Assembly: GCA_013813075.1 (NCBI GenBank)
Contig: JACCSI010000195.1
Span: 1 to 6,337, forward strand
Reading direction: 5' to 3'
From: Acidobacteriota bacterium
GTDB taxonomy: Bacteria > Acidobacteriota > Vicinamibacteria > Vicinamibacterales > UBA2999
Length of the DNA stretch: 6,337 nucleotides
The notes beneath the pieces were generated by a model. That model saw only the letters and a list, made by a program, of their open reading frames with translations, had not been told where the DNA came from and searched no databases. The translations under genes and the position numbers were made by a program. Positions within the stretch are counted from its first letter, which is position 1. Each line of letters begins with the position of its first letter. Positions 6,224 to 6,337 of this stretch are shown one piece after another.

Positions 6224-6337
6224 CACCAATCACTCCGGGCCGGCCACTATCACGGCCGATTAACCTGGTACGGACGTGGGACGGGCGCCATTCACAATTG
6301 ACGGCCTCGCACCGCCGGGGGACGGCAACATCCGCGC
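6224..6337. other. Window end: no supported gene, possible partial coding
   Basis: This end piece has three open readings, none decisive. On the plus strand a frame open from 6264 to the edge, with a possible GTG at 6276, reads GRAPFTIDGLAPPGDGNIR and would be a divergent gene, but it has no Shine-Dalgarno. Two minus-strand frames entering from the edge close at stops at 6260-6262 and 6219-6221 and could be the tail of an upstream gene. A short dyad, CGGCC 6241-6245 and GGCCG 6254-6258 with an 8-base loop, is present. Confidence 0.3.

Noticed and set aside
1..6337. Mobile element, CRISPR, RNA gene or defence system
   Set aside because: I saw no terminal repeats around a transposase, no spaced direct repeats, no tRNA-like cloverleaf and no nuclease or toxin domain on either strand.

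Overview
The window looks like an ordinary chromosomal segment of a GC-rich Gram-negative bacterium. Two features point to an outer membrane: a TolC-type outer-membrane channel and a glycosyltransferase of the kind that decorates the lipopolysaccharide core. The high GC at third codon positions, the GTG starts and a secreted PQQ-like propeller protein opening with a DWAQWRGP motif fit Acidobacteriota (perhaps Vicinamibacteria). That assignment is inference from style and is not proven by any marker gene here.

Layout: positions 1-71 may hold the last codons of a plus-strand gene cut by the window edge. Positions 72-400 are a gene-free leader. A TolC-family gene follows (401-2104, +), ending in a glycine run and a glutamine-rich tail. 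A 180-base gap with a strong hairpin separates it from two tightly linked plus-strand glycosyltransferase genes: a family 2 enzyme (2285-3082) and a family 4 enzyme (3019-4161) that overlap by 64 bases. On the minus strand, reading toward them, is a two-gene operon: a secreted PQQ-like beta-propeller protein (6139-4907) and then an alpha/beta hydrolase (4919-4086), overlapping by 13 bases. The hydrolase and the family 4 glycosyltransferase converge and overlap tail to tail by 76 bases. Positions 6140-6337 are the upstream region of the propeller gene, with a good ribosome binding site and a possible promoter.

How the genes work together: the two glycosyltransferases probably act in sequence on a cell-envelope glycan such as lipopolysaccharide core. 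The TolC protein is an envelope export channel whose partner pump is not in the window, unless the fragment at the left edge belongs to it. The propeller protein and the hydrolase share one transcript, and both carry predicted export signals, the hydrolase's being short and uncertain. No shared substrate can be read from the sequence.

No tRNA, rRNA, CRISPR array, transposase, integrase, toxin-antitoxin pair or defence gene was seen. I found no convincing new biological system. The points most worth a second look are the convergent overlap, in which the stop codon of one gene shares two bases with the catalytic-histidine codon of the other, the 64-base glycosyltransferase overlap, the probable leaderless GTG start at 2285, and the CAG-repeat tail of the TolC protein.
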